Source: Asparagopsis taxiformis (lineage: Eukaryota; Rhodophyta; Florideophyceae; Bonnemaisoniales; Bonnemaisoniaceae). From it: 64,000 bases of DNA. Made by a program: the position numbers and the translations under genes. The notes below the pieces were generated by a model. It made no database searches. It was given only the letters and a program-made list of their open reading frames with translations, and had not been told where the DNA came from. The stretch covers positions 1-64,000 of the forward strand of contig JALQPE010003270.1 in assembly GCA_030407315.1 (NCBI GenBank), written 5' to 3'. Shown piece by piece: positions 47,301 through 58,143 of the stretch. The number at the start of each line of letters is the position of its first letter. The first letter of the stretch is position 1.

Positions 47301-48628
47301 ATAGTCGTTCCCGAAGCGATAAAAGGACGTATTCTGCGAGCGAACCATTACGCGGTAACTGCAGGACACCCGGGCGCGCGACGCATGTACGACGCAATTC
47401 GACGCGCGTATTACTGGCCGATGATGATCGTAGACGTCTACACCACGGTGAGGCAATGCGATGCGTGCGCGCGCAACCGCGTTACGCAATATCGCCATAC
47501 GAACGCCCTGAAGCTATTCCCCGCTACGCGCCCGCTCGAAGACGTCGCTATCGATATTCTGGGACCGCTGCCCGAGACCCCGCGCCAACGCCGCTTCGTA
47601 CTCGTAATCGCCGATCGCTACAGTAAGCTCTGTCGACTCATCGCGCTCGGACGCGTATCCGCGCTCGCCGTCGCAAAAGCGTTTTGCCGAGATTGGGTCT
47701 TCGTTTACGGACCGCCGCGCACGCTACTTTCAGATAACGGACCGCAGTTCCGCTGGAAGCTGTTTCAGGAAACGTGCGCGCTAATGGGAACGCGTAAAAT
47801 CTTCACGACTACCTATCACCCGCAATCGAACGGGCAGGTCGAGCGCATGAACCGCACCATCGTCGCGACGCTGCGCCACTACGTCGACGAAGAGCGAAAG
47901 AATTGGGACGAGCACCTAGACGCGCTGGCGTACGCATACAACCGCGCGATACACCGCTCGACGAATACGTCGCCGTTCGAACTCACGCTCACGCGCTACC
48001 CCGTATCGCTGGGGACGGAGCAGGTCGACACGATTCGCAGTACGCCGTTCCTCCGCATGGAGTTTCTCGCAAAGCTATCCGACGCGTACGCGCGCGCCGC
48101 GAACGCGCTGAAGAAAGCGCAGGCGAGATACAAACGCGACTTCGACCGCGGCGCACGCACGGTGAACAAGAGCATCAAGGTTGGCGACCAAGTATATCTG
48201 GACACTCGCGCGGGAGCGACGACACGAACGCAGCGCGACGTGACGAACGCGTATTCGATGACGCACGCAAGGTAAATCCTGAAGCAGGATATGGGACGCG
48301 GGAGTTCATGATTGACAGATTGACGGCTGAAGGTGTCGACGACACCGGTGCGCCCGTATCTCGTGTCCGCTGGAAGGGCTTCTCTCCGCGCGACGACACT
48401 TGGGAGCCCGAAAGCTCGTTACCCGCGCCCATCGTTGCCCGTTTCCGCCGCGACCGCGGACGCTCCGCCTCTGAAAACACTGCGCGTAACACCGAGGTTG
48501 ACGCCACGTCACCGCGCAATCGTAGGAAGCGACCGGCACGCGGCGACGCCCCACGTACAACGCCGCCTAGCCGCGCAAGCGCGCGCATCGCGAGTCGACG
48601 AACGCCTTCGCACGCACCGCGCAACTGA
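44313..48628 (+). pseudogene. Element B pol: protease, RT, RNase H, integrase, chromodomain (broken)
   Basis: Protease VLDTGAGPSLIREN, RT YPIPRMDDC, TTLDCNSGYWQIP and YLDDVIIFS, RNase H DTDASQGQIGCALLQ and DHNSLRWIL, integrase GHPGARRMYD...CDACARNR, DILGPLPET, LLSDNGPQF and GQVERMNRT, and chromodomain VRWKGFSPRDDTWEPES. Breaks: frameshift near 45165-45180; a 207-base insertion at 45642-45848; frameshift near 47205-47215; and a deletion near 48240. The deletion removes about 65 residues between integrase and chromodomain that C retains (VISxRGHTYEIVIDGVPEL region). All catalytic residues I checked remain. It cannot yield a complete polyprotein as read. Confidence 0.88.
45642..45848. mobile_element. 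207-bp insertion with terminal inverted repeats in the RT region of B
   Basis: Begins GTGGACATTT and ends AAATGTCCAC, an inverted repeat of ten bases. Element C runs straight through this point (GGGACTTCCCGCTTCTGC), so the insert is clean. CCC lies on both sides, a possible short target duplication. It has no coding capacity and behaves like a MITE of unknown family. Confidence 0.82.
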
Positions 48629-50107
48629 CGTGCGGAACGGGGCTGAACACGCCAGTTACGCCCAGCGCAACCGACGCGTAGACAAACACGCGGGCCAAGC
48701 CTCCCATCGCCGCTTGTCGTTTTCGCCGCGCGACTGCGCCACCGTTTGCCACGCAATCGCTTCCATCGTATGCAGCGCAACCGTTCGACGCAACGCGACC
48801 GCGCCTGACCGACGCCACGCAATCGCGTTCGTCTTTCGCCGCGCAATCGCCAAGCGTCACGCCGCCGCGCTACCACGCAATCGTTGTCACCGCGCAACCG
48901 CGCCACCGCTTGCCGCGCAACCGTTCGACGCCACGCAATCGCGTTCACCCTTCGCCGCGCAGCCGCATCGCCGCTTGTCGCGTAGCCGTTCTCACCGCGC
49001 AACCGCCGCATTCCACCGTCCGCCTTCCGCTCCCGCACGAACCCAAACGGCAACCGTAGCCGGGAGTCCAGGTGCCGTTCGCCTCCCATCCCCCATGCTG
49101 ACAACGCCAGAATCCCCAGGAGGGGGCACGCCCGACAGCGCAATTACGCGCGAGAAAAGGGAAGCGCGCACACCGGATTGGTCGTTGCGGAGGAGGGATT
49201 GGCCCATACAGCATGGCCATTTACGGTGCTGGAAGATTATACGGCGAAAAACGAGCCGAGGCCGGGGCAGGCCAAAAATGGACGGCGCCGATCTGCCGCG
49301 ACGCCGTGGCGAGATGCTTCCTGATGGCACCCCCGGATTGGCTGTTCACATACGCGCGTACGCGACGAACCACGCGGGTGGCTGGAACGACGCAGAATAC
49401 CAGCGAACGAAAGCCTCCGCTGGAAAGGGGGATGCCACCCACACGCCCGTCCTCCTCGTCCTGGAAGACCATGGAGAACCCCAAACCCCCCGGGCCAGGA
49501 CCCCACCTAGACGCTCGCTAAAAACCAGAGCATTAGAAACCCAGTCCCCAAACGCGAACGAAACGCGAACAAACGCGAACGAAACGCAACGAACGCAACG
49601 AACGCAACGAACGCAACGAACGCAACGAACGCAACGAACGCAACGAACGCAACGAACGCAACGAACGCAACGAACGCAACGAACGCAACGAACGCGCGAC
49701 GATAAGCGCGACGAGAACGTGCCCGTTCTGTATGCCTACCGGCCAACAGCTCTATCCCCCTCTCTCTCGCCTCGCCCCACGCGCCCCCAACCGCGTCGCT
49801 CGTGAATTCCGAGCGTCGACGCGGTCACTGGGCAATCACCGCTTCAAGCAGCGACTCGCAAGACGAAATTCGCGCCGGACCGTGGCTAGTAGCTCTTCGC
49901 CCGGACGTCCGCACGACACTCCGAGAAGCTGCTGGACGCTGCCGCAGTCGTGCGCGGTATACCGTCGAGCCTACGCATGCGCCGCAAACGCAACCCGCGC
50001 CGCGCGGACGAAAGGAAGAATAGCCAAGGCAAAGTTAACAAAACATAAGAGGTTTAATGAAGGGAGTAGAATGGGTCACCGGCTGACTCGGATGTGGACG
50101 AAGAAGC
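48629..50107. other. GC-rich spacer between pol and the antisense gene of element B
   Basis: Low-complexity CGCAACCG/CGCAATCG-like sequence (48640-49000), then mixed sequence, then a 9-bp tandem repeat. Long open frames exist here on several strands because the repeat contains no stop, and none looks like protein. Confidence 0.5.
49587..49694. repeat. 9-bp tandem repeat (CGCAACGAA)n
   Basis: About 12 near-perfect copies of CGCAACGAA, preceded by related AACGCGAACGAA units. It would read (TQR)n on plus and (VAF)n on minus. Confidence 0.92.
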
Positions 50108-53077
50108 TCACTCACGTGCGTTATCCTCGCGGCGCGTGCGTCTGCTCGAAGAACTGCCCGTTGCGCCGCGCGCGCGAGCACGACTTGAAGCCGTGTCTGC
50201 TTGGTGATTGCGTCGTCGCTCGGAATTCAGCACGCGGACGACGCGCCCGTCTTGCACGCCGAGACGCAAAGGAGGAACGCCGGGACGTGCAGCCGCTGCG
50301 GCCGCCGCGCGAGTGCGAGTCGTGGGATGCGCGCCACCGCGACCAGCCCCGTCGCTTCCCACCGCGACCGACGCATCACCTTCCCGTTCCGCCCCCTCGT
50401 TAAGACCCCTGACCGACTGCGTCTCGCTGTTAGACACCACCCCCGCCGCGGATGTTTCGGGCGACCGCTGCACTGAGCCAACGATATCATTCAGCGTCGT
50501 GCCGAGGCAATGCATGCGTTCGATCGTATCCTGGATCCTACGAACGGTCTCCCGTTCACACGCAGTATACACTCGACGCACCGCAGCAACACGCTCCGCG
50601 CCCCGTTGACGTTCGCCCGCGAGATTCGCTTCGACATCGCTTAGCGCGCGTTCCGCCCGTTCCTGCGCCGAAGTAGCAGCCTCGCAACGTTCTTGGAGGG
50701 TCGTGATCATCGCACGATTGCCGCTGGCAGCCCGTTCGTAATTCGCCACGCGTTCTTGCAAGTCGCCGATGTCTTTGTGCATCCGCTCGATCCGCGTCGC
50801 ATCCTCCCCGGCCTTGCGCTCTAACGTCGCCTCGCGTCCAGCCGCGTCCTTAAGTGTCTTTTCAGCCTCGTGCACGAGACCCACCGCTTCGTTGCGCGTG
50901 GCGTTCGCTTTGCTAAGGCGCGCCGCAGCGTCGTCGCGCGCTTGCGCAATCGTCGTCGCGCGCTTGCGCAATCGTCGTCACCCGCGCCAGCGCCTCGTCA
51001 CGGCTCTGCTCGACCGACGCCAGACGCGCCAGCGCTTCGCTGCGGCCCTCCACGGCGGAGGCCATTCGCGCCAAAGCGTCGTCGCGAGCTCCTTCGAGCA
51101 ACGACACGCGCGCCAACGCCTCTTCCCGGCCCTTTTCAGCGGCGGCAAGCTGGCCCCCGCAACACGTTCGCGTCTGATTCGGCCAAAACAGTACCCGCCT
51201 CGTTGGCAATGGTCGCCGCGTCACTTGCCGCCACGTTATCAGCCGTTGCATCGCCTGCGCCCGTGCGGCTGCCCGCAGCAGCACCGTCACCCGCGCCGCT
51301 CTTCGCCGCGCTGCTGACCGCCCCGCCGTCGCCCGCACTGCTGGACGCCGCAGCCCCGCCGTGGCCGGAAGACGCCGCTTTCAAGGCTTGCAACTCGTTG
51401 TAAACCTTCACGTACTCCGCGCGCAGCGCCGCGTCGAGTCGCTCGACGTCGATAGGAGCGCGCGGCGGCTCGGAGAAAAGAGAATACCGGCCGTCTCGGA
51501 AGCGCCGACGCTCGATCGCCAACAGCGCCGCCATGCCAAGATACTGCGCGTACTCGCGCGAATCGGTCGCGCGCATAACGTGCAGTTCGTTAGTTGATAG
51601 CGCGGATAACACTGCATCAACGGTAACGACATCGCGCGCTTCTAAATTCGCAAACGCGTCGCGCGACGGATTGCGCGGCGACTTGAGAAGGAGATGTGGA
51701 ATTTCAGTATGCCGGTGAACGCCAAGCGAACCATGCGCCCAGTCGACGACGCCGCGCTCCGCGCTCCAGGGCAACCACTGCCCGCCCTCCTTGAAGTCCA
51801 TGCCAGGCGCGAGATCAAAAACCGGAGTTTCGTCCCACGCGCACGCGCGATGCTCCGTCAGGAGACTTTCGAGATGCGCCGCCGTGTACGTTCCGCCCCG
51901 CACGATCGCCGACGCGCTCGATTCCCGCGATCAGTTTTTCGCTTAAGCGCAAGAAGCGGCGCTCGACGTAAGCGACGTGAAGCCACGCGGCGGCAACCAT
52001 CACCACCCACTCGCTTAGAGCGATAGCCCAGAAATACGAACGAGCCTCGACCGGAACGTCGCGCCCGAGCAGTACCGACGGCGCGTAATGGAACACGCAG
52101 GGAAGCGGCACCGACAACGAGTCGGGCGCTTCCGGCCAATCGCGCGCATCGTAACGCGGGAAGAAAGCGGCGACGCGGTCATCAGGAAACTCGCGAAACT
52201 CTATATCGCGATACGTAACGAAGTAGCCCGACGTACGCCGCAAACGCAACTCGCGCCGCGCTTCCGGGCGCATATCCGCGTTCAGGAACCATGGCACGCT
52301 CGCCTCCCCTTCGTGCTCGACGTCGTTCCACGGAACGCCGCCGTCAAGTAAGAAGCCCGCATTGGGCGCCGCGGCGCATGGGTCGACTCGCGCAAATTCG
52401 TCGCGACGCATCACGCGCAACCGGGTCAAGTGGCGTACGAGTCGTTCGTCGGCTTCGTCTTCGAGAAAGTACGCGTCGCACGGTAAGTTCGCGGGGACCG
52501 CCAAGTCGCACAACGCCGATTCGCGCCGCGCGTCCCACACCGCTTGCGCATCCTTGTGGCCGGGTAACACGGCATAGCGTGACACATCAGCGATGCGCGT
52601 CCACTGAAAGCGCTGCGGGTAGAAGTGGCGACGGCCCAATTCCGCCCACGTCGGCATTGGGCGTGGCATAAATCGGAACGCGATCGGGTCGTCGTAGCGC
52701 GCGCGCGGAATCGACTCGGGAGCGTCTTGCGCGGCCGACGGAAGCGAAACGGACGCAGGCGCAGGAACCGAACGAAGTGGGACGCCGCTCCCGGAGCGCG
52801 CAGCGGACGCAGAAGTTGGAGTCGCGGGTGCATCCACCGTAGCGACAACATCAGACGACGCGACGACGCCACTGCCACCACGGCCGCTCGCGGTTACGGG
52901 TACGGTTGAGGAGGATGCTTGCGCCATGGACGTGTAATAGGGACTCTCCGGGCTTGAAAGAGAAGGGAACGCGATGCGCGCAGTGCGAGGAGACGCGTTA
53001 GTGGGCGTCGACGGTTCGTCGCGAGGCGCAGCGCCGGCGCGAAGCCAACTCGGCAGAGCGTTATCATCGCGCGACAT
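50108..53077 (-). pseudogene. Antisense gene of element B (novel Trp/Pro-rich plus coiled-coil protein), frame-broken
   Basis: On the strand opposite gag-pol, starting at ATG 53077 (MSRDDNALPSWLRAGAAPRD). It is the counterpart of the gene at 55306 in element C. Parts in order: Ser/Ala/Pro-rich N-terminus; conserved domain (RYDDPIAFRFMPRPMPTW, DAYFLEDEADERLVRHLTRL, RSYFWAIALSEWVVMVAAAW, WLPWSAERGVVDWAHG, HTEIPHLLLKSPRNPSRDAF); Ala/Gly linker; coiled coil (LARVSLLEGARDDALARM and RIERMHKDIGDLQERVANYE); basic Ser/Arg tail ending at 50108. Frame changes occur near 51900, 51190 and 50950, the last beside a short local duplication (GCGCAATCGTCGTC). A purine-rich plus strand at 53125-53225 means a pyrimidine-rich leader upstream of the start. 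I recognise no family and propose no function. Confidence 0.75.
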
Positions 53078-53282
53078 CACGAAGCGCGAGCGCGTGCGGC
53101 GATAACGGAGCGAACGCGCGCGGGATGAAGAAGAAGGATGGAAGAGAGACAGAAAAAGGAAGAGAAGTAGAAGGATGGAAGAGAAGAAGAAGATTGGAAG
53201 AGGAGAACAAGACAGAAGAAAGCTGAAGGTGTGCAAAAGAACGTTACGCGCGAGGACGCGCTGTGAAGTTAGTCGGGGGGAG

Positions 53283-54090
53283 TGTGGTGCAATTTAAGTT
53301 GGTCGATGGAATCGATGCGAGCGCGCGCGTTTACGTTAGTCCGCAAGCATCCGTTTGAGTTAGTTTAGTAAGCGAGCGTACGCGTGGCGCCTTGATTACG
53401 TGTCACGGAGCGTCAATGCGAGCGCGTGCGCGCGTACGTTGCCACGAAACCGCGAGCCGCGCCACGTGTAGCGATTTCCGCGAATTTCCCTTTATTTCCC
53501 TTTTTGGGTTTTTTATGACGAAAGTCTTTTTCCCAAAATATTTCCCTTTTTGCGTGCGAGCGTGCGGCCGCCGCCGGCCGGCCACACAAGGACAGCCTGT
53601 CCCAAGTAAGTTAGCTATTAGTGGTCGCATGGCTTCGCACCCTACCAATAAACAGTCAGCACTTTCGCAGCTACGAGTTAAGCGTTGAGCGCGTCGCGAG
53701 GACCGATTGCGTTACGACGTTGCGTGCGGATTGCTCACGATCGCCGACGTACGTGCGCGCGCGCCGCGTTTACCGACCGTCGAATTGCGTCGCACCGCGA
53801 GACCGCGCATTGCGTCGCATACCGCTAGGCCAGGGATTTACGACCCCTGCGTGGATCGTGTTGAGCTCGAGTTTACTCGGTGATCTCACCCTGAGATCAC
53901 GGCTTGCGCCGGCCCGCGAATCCCGTGTTGCGATCGACCCTGCGCGTTCCGCCGTTGTACCACCCGATCGCCTCCGCGACCGAGCGACGTGCGAAACGCA
54001 AGTTCACGAGCGCGTTACGGTTCAACACGCCCTGACAAGGCAAGCGATTCTAGAACTCTCTTAGTGACCGCCATCCCGGCTGGTCGTACA
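53283..54090 (+). repeat. 3' LTR of element B
   Basis: 808 bases. It differs from the 5' LTR only by one extra T in a T run, one A-to-T change and one C-to-G change near the end (GGTCGTACA). It is preceded by the purine tract GTTAGTCGGGGGGAG, a plausible plus-strand primer. Confidence 0.95.
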
Positions 54091-54095
54091 AGATG

Positions 54096-54338
54096 GACCT
54101 CGAAGCAACCTTCAGCGAATTTCACTCAATGCGAATGGAGCTGGCATGGTTGTCGCACACTCACCCGGACTGTCTCTTCGAGATCTCCCAGCTGGCGCAA
54201 GTGACGGAATCCGTCTTCAACGAAAGGAAGCGTGAATCTATAAGAGACCTTAACCGAGTGGTAAAGTACGCAACTGGAAACCGGTACTCAATTATCTTCC
54301 CAAAACTTGATCCCAACTCCTTGCGTCTCGTTGGGTAC
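54096..54338 (+). pseudogene. Ty1/copia element D pol, continuation after element B
   Basis: Reads DLEATFSEFHSMRMELAWLS, ISQLAQVTESVFNERKRESI and DLNRVVKYATGNRYSIIF, a copia RT-to-RNase H connection that follows directly from the frame ending at 40961. It is cut at 54338 by the LTR of element C, so the RNase H and 3' LTR of D should lie beyond the window. Confidence 0.82.
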
Positions 54339-55124
54339 TGTAGGACCAGCCGGGGTGGCGATCGCTAAGGGAGTTCTAGAATTGCAGCCGTGTCAGGGCG
54401 AGGTGAACCGTAACGCGCTGGTTGAACTTAAGTTCGCGCGTCGCTCGGTCGCGCTGGCGAACGGGTGGTACAACGGCGGAACGCGTAGGGAACGATCGCA
54501 ACACGGGATTCGCGGGCCGGCGCGAGCCGTGATCTCAGGGTTAGATCACCGAGTAAACTCGAGCACAACGCGATCCACACAGGGGTCGTAAATCCCTGGC
54601 CTAGTGGCGTGCGACGCAACGCGCGCTATCGCGGTGCGACGCGGTTCGACGATCGGTTTATGCGCAGCGCGCACGCGAACGTCGGCGATCGTGAGCAACC
54701 CGCACGCAACGTTTCAACGCAATCGGTCCTCGCGATTCGCTAAACGCTTAACTCGTAGCTGCGAAGATGCTGGCTGTTTATTGGTAAGGTGCGAAGCTGA
54801 ACGACCATTAATAGCTAACTACTAAAGGACAGGCTGTCCTACCGTGGCCGGCCGGCGGCCGCTCGCTCGCACGCAAAAAGGGAAATATTTGGGAAAAAGA
54901 CTTTCGTCATAAAAAACCCAAAAAGGGAAATAAAGGGAAATTCGTCGAAATCGCTACACGTGGCGCCGGGTTCGCAATCGCACGCGTTCGCGCAGGTGCA
55001 CCGTGACACGTAATCGGTTCGCCACGCGTACGCTCGCTTACTAACTCAGCGCGGATGCACGCGGACTCAACTCGTCGATATCGCTTCAACCCGCGTTCGC
55101 GTTAGCGGCATAAATTGCACCACT
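54339..55124 (-). repeat. 3' LTR of element C
   Basis: The reverse complement of the family LTR: starts TGTAGGACCAGCCGGGG and ends TAAATTGCACCACT, 786 bases. It is closer to the solo LTR at 33744 than to the LTRs of B. The outermost TG of the LTR reads AG at the internal border. Confidence 0.9.
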
Positions 55125-55305
55125 CTCCCCCGACTAACATCACAGCGCGTCCCCGCGCGTCATCTCTTCCTGCGTATCCTTTGCCTTTTCTTTCTCTCTG
55201 TCCACTCTTCTCCTGTCGATCCTCTCTCTCTCTTTCTATCCTTCTTCTCTCCTCGGTCACTCGCATTCGTTGTTTCCCTCGTTGTCGCACGCGGTCGCTT
55301 TCGCC

Positions 55306-58143
55306 ATGGCGCACGACGGTGATACTCTCCCCAGCTGGCTGCGCGCCAGCGTTCCTTCCGGCGAAGAAGCTGCGACGCCGATACGCTCGCCATTGGCGAC
55401 TCCGCGTCCCGCTTCGCCATCTCCTATGAGCCCCGAGAGCCCATTTTATCTGTCAATGGCCCAAGCTTCGTGTGCCAGCGCGCCGGTTACCGGCGCGCCG
55501 GTTGCCGCGTCGTCAAGTGCGCATAACGCGGATAATGTCGGTGCGTCATCGGGTGTTGTTGCGACAGTGGACGTAACCGCTACACCCGCGGTTGGGAGTC
55601 GTGCCAACGTTGGCGTGCCTCTTCGTTCCGTACCTGCCCCTTCTTCCGTGTCGCTCCCTTCGGCCGCGCAGCGCGTCCCCGTCGCCGCTCCGCGTGCGCG
55701 TTACGACGACCCTTCTGCGTTCCGGTTCCTGCCGCGCGCGATGCCAACTTGGTCCGAATTGAGTCGCGTCCAATACTTTCCGCGGCGTTTCCTATGGATG
55801 CGTATCGCCGATGTCAACCGCTATGCGGTGTTACCTGGCCACAAGAATGCGCAAGCCGTATGGGATGCGTGACGCGAGGCGGCGTGGTGCGATTTGGCTG
55901 TACCTTCGAACCTTCCTTGTGACACTTACTTCCTGGAGGACGCGGCGGATGAGCGGTTGGTGCGTCACTTGGCGCGTCTTCGCACAATGCGTCGCGACGA
56001 GTTCGCGCATCTTGACCCCTGGGCGGCGGCGCCTAGCGCCGGTTTCTTGTTGGACGGCGGCGTCCCCTGGAATGATGTTGAACGGGAGGGGGAAGTTAGT
56101 GAGCCTTGGTTTTTCGACGCGGGGATGCGCTCCGAGGCGCGTCGTGAATTGCGCTTGCGTCGCACGACCGGTTACTTCGTTGCGCATCGTGACGTCGAAT
56201 TCCGCGAGTTCCCAGAAGATCGCGTGAGTTCCTTCTTCCCGCGCTACGACCCGCGCGACTGGCCTGACGCTCCCGAATCGCTGTCCGTTCCCCTGCCGTG
56301 CGTCTTCCATTATGCACCATCTGTCCTTCTTGGTCTTGATGTTCCGGTCGAGACGCGTTCCTACTTCTGGGCCGTGGCGCTTAGCGAATGGGTCGTGATG
56401 GTGGCCTGCGCCTGGCTTCATGTCGCGTTCGTCGAGCATCGTTTCGTTCGCTTGAGCGACCGGCTCATCGCCGGTATCGAGAGCGTTGGCGCTGCGGCGG
56501 TCGTTCGTGGCGGCACCTATTCAGTCGCGCACTTAGAAAGTCTCTTGTCGGAGCATCGCGCGTGTCCATGGGACGAGACGCCTGTCTTCGACGTGGCTCC
56601 CGGCGTGGACTTCAATGAAGGTGGCCAGTGGCTACCGTGGAGCGCGGAACGCGGCGTCGTGGATTGGGCTCATGGCGCGCTCGGAGTTCACAGGCATACG
56701 GAGATCCCTCACTTGCTATTGAAGTCGCCGCGCAACCCTTCACGTAGCGCGTTCACGCATCTAGAAGCGGGCGACGTCGTTACCGTGGATGCTGTCTTGT
56801 CGGCGTTGTCTTCTAACGAGTTGCATGTGATGCGCGCAACGAACTCGCGGGAATATGCGCAGTACCTTGGGATGGCCGCGTTGTTGGCCGTTGAGCGCCG
56901 GCGATTCCGCGATGGGCGCTACTCGTTGTTCTCCGAAGCACCACGGGCTCCTATCGACGTTGCGCAGTTAGACGCGGCGTTGCGTGCGGAGTACGTAAAG
57001 GTGTACAACGAGTTACAAGAACTGAAGAAAGCCACTCAAGGTCAAGGCGCCGCCAACATGCCTGGCGAAGCGGGTGCAAGTGCGGCGACGGCTAGCGGCG
57101 CGGCATCGGGTTCGGCGGTTGTTGGCGAGGGTGCAGAAGCGCCCACGGCGGTGGCTGGTGACGACGCTGGTGCAGTCGCTGGTTCGTCGGCGGCAGACGG
57201 GCTACAAACTCAACTTTCTTCGGCCAAGCAGGGTCGAGATGAAGCGTTGTCGCGCGTGACGTCGGTCGCGCAAGCTCGCGACGAGGCTTTGGGGCGACTT
57301 AGCGCGGCCACCAGAGCGCTCGACGAGGCAATCAAGGCGCGCGATGATGCGTCTGAGGCACGTGACGAAGCCGTGTCGGTCCTGCGCGAGTCTCGGAAGA
57401 CGTTGGCGGAATCGGAGGAGCGCGAAGCCGCGCTAAAACGCAAGGTCGACGAAGACGCTGCGCGTATTGAGCGTATGCACGAAGACATCGGGAAGTTGCA
57501 AGGTCGTGCAGCGGCGTACAGGAAGGAGGCTGAGGGTGATCGGGCGGCGCTAGCGAATCTTCGAACTCGCTGTGACGCTGCGGTGACTGCTCAGCAGACG
57601 GCGCAGAGTGTGCTCGTCGAAGTCGAAGCCAATTTGGAAGCAGAAAGGGGGCGGTCGTCAGCTCGTATCGCTGCGGTGCGCGACGAATATCGCGCGCGAG
57701 AAAGGGATACCGTGCTCAAGGTTCAAGACACTATCGAACGCGCGCACCGGTTGGGTTCGGCGTTGAACGATGTCGTTGGCTTCCTGCAGCGGTCCCCGAC
57801 TGGGTCCGTGGGCGAGAAAGAGTCAGCTGGCGAAACGCAGTCCGTGAGCGAGTTGCGCGCAGAAGCGGTACGTGGCGTTGCGGGGAGCGTTGGCTCAGGA
57901 CGCGGCGGTGCACGGCCCATGACGCGTTCGCGCGCGGCCGCGGCTTCGACGGGTCGCACAAGTATTCCTCCCCTTCGGATTGGCGTACATGATGGGCGCG
58001 TCGTTCGGGTGTTGAATCCCGAACGGCGACGCGGTCACCAGGCAGATACGGCTTCGAGCCGCGCTCGTTCGCGCAATACGGCGGGTAGTTCGTCAAGCCG
58101 TCACACGCGTAGAGACGATGACACGCGCGCACCTCCGTCCTGA
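55306..58143 (+). CDS. Antisense gene of element C: novel 945-residue protein with coiled coil, one internal stop
   Basis: It lies between pol and the 3' LTR, opposite to gag-pol, and reads away from the LTR. ATG 55306 (GCCATGG context; MAHDGDTLPSWLRASVPSG) is chosen over 55270 because the B copy aligns from here. Approximate parts: residues 1-125 Ser/Ala/Pro-rich; 130-545 a conserved Trp/Pro/Arg-rich domain with a hydrophobic stretch (YFWAVALSEWVVMVACAWLH) and WLPWSAERGVVDWAHGALGV; 565-630 Ala/Gly linker; 640-830 charged coiled coil (SRVTSVAQARDEALGRLSAA, AARIERMHEDIGKLQGRAAA); the rest a basic tail (RSRAAAASTGRTSIPPLRIG). One TGA at 55870-55872 stands where B has Arg (CGG), likely a CGA-to-TGA change. 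Otherwise the frame is open. A pyrimidine-rich leader (55195-55265) precedes it, as in B. Not recognised as gag, Env or any known family; function unknown. Confidence 0.82.

Larger units (their letters stand above)
40962..54090 (+). mobile_element. Ty3/gypsy chromovirus B with antisense 3' gene, complete copy with two LTRs
   Basis: A 13.1-kb insertion with LTRs at 40962-41768 and 53283-54090 and the duplication AGATG on both sides. It interrupts the RT-RNase H part of copia element D, whose frame rejoins when B is removed. The order is LTR, primer-binding site, gag, pol with chromodomain, a 1.5-kb GC-rich spacer, a minus-strand gene, and 3' LTR. The LTRs differ by two substitutions and one base of a T run, so insertion is recent, yet gag-pol and the antisense gene are all broken. 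Confidence 0.95.

Noticed and set aside
48333..49805. 490-codon plus-strand frame with (TQR)n
   Set aside because: It runs out of frame over the chromodomain and then through low-complexity sequence. The 9-bp repeat has no stop in any frame, so the length is a composition effect.
55306..58143. Envelope gene of an errantivirus-like element
   Set aside because: It is on the strand opposite gag-pol, lacks a signal peptide, cleavage site and C-terminal anchor, and ends in a coiled coil with a basic tail.
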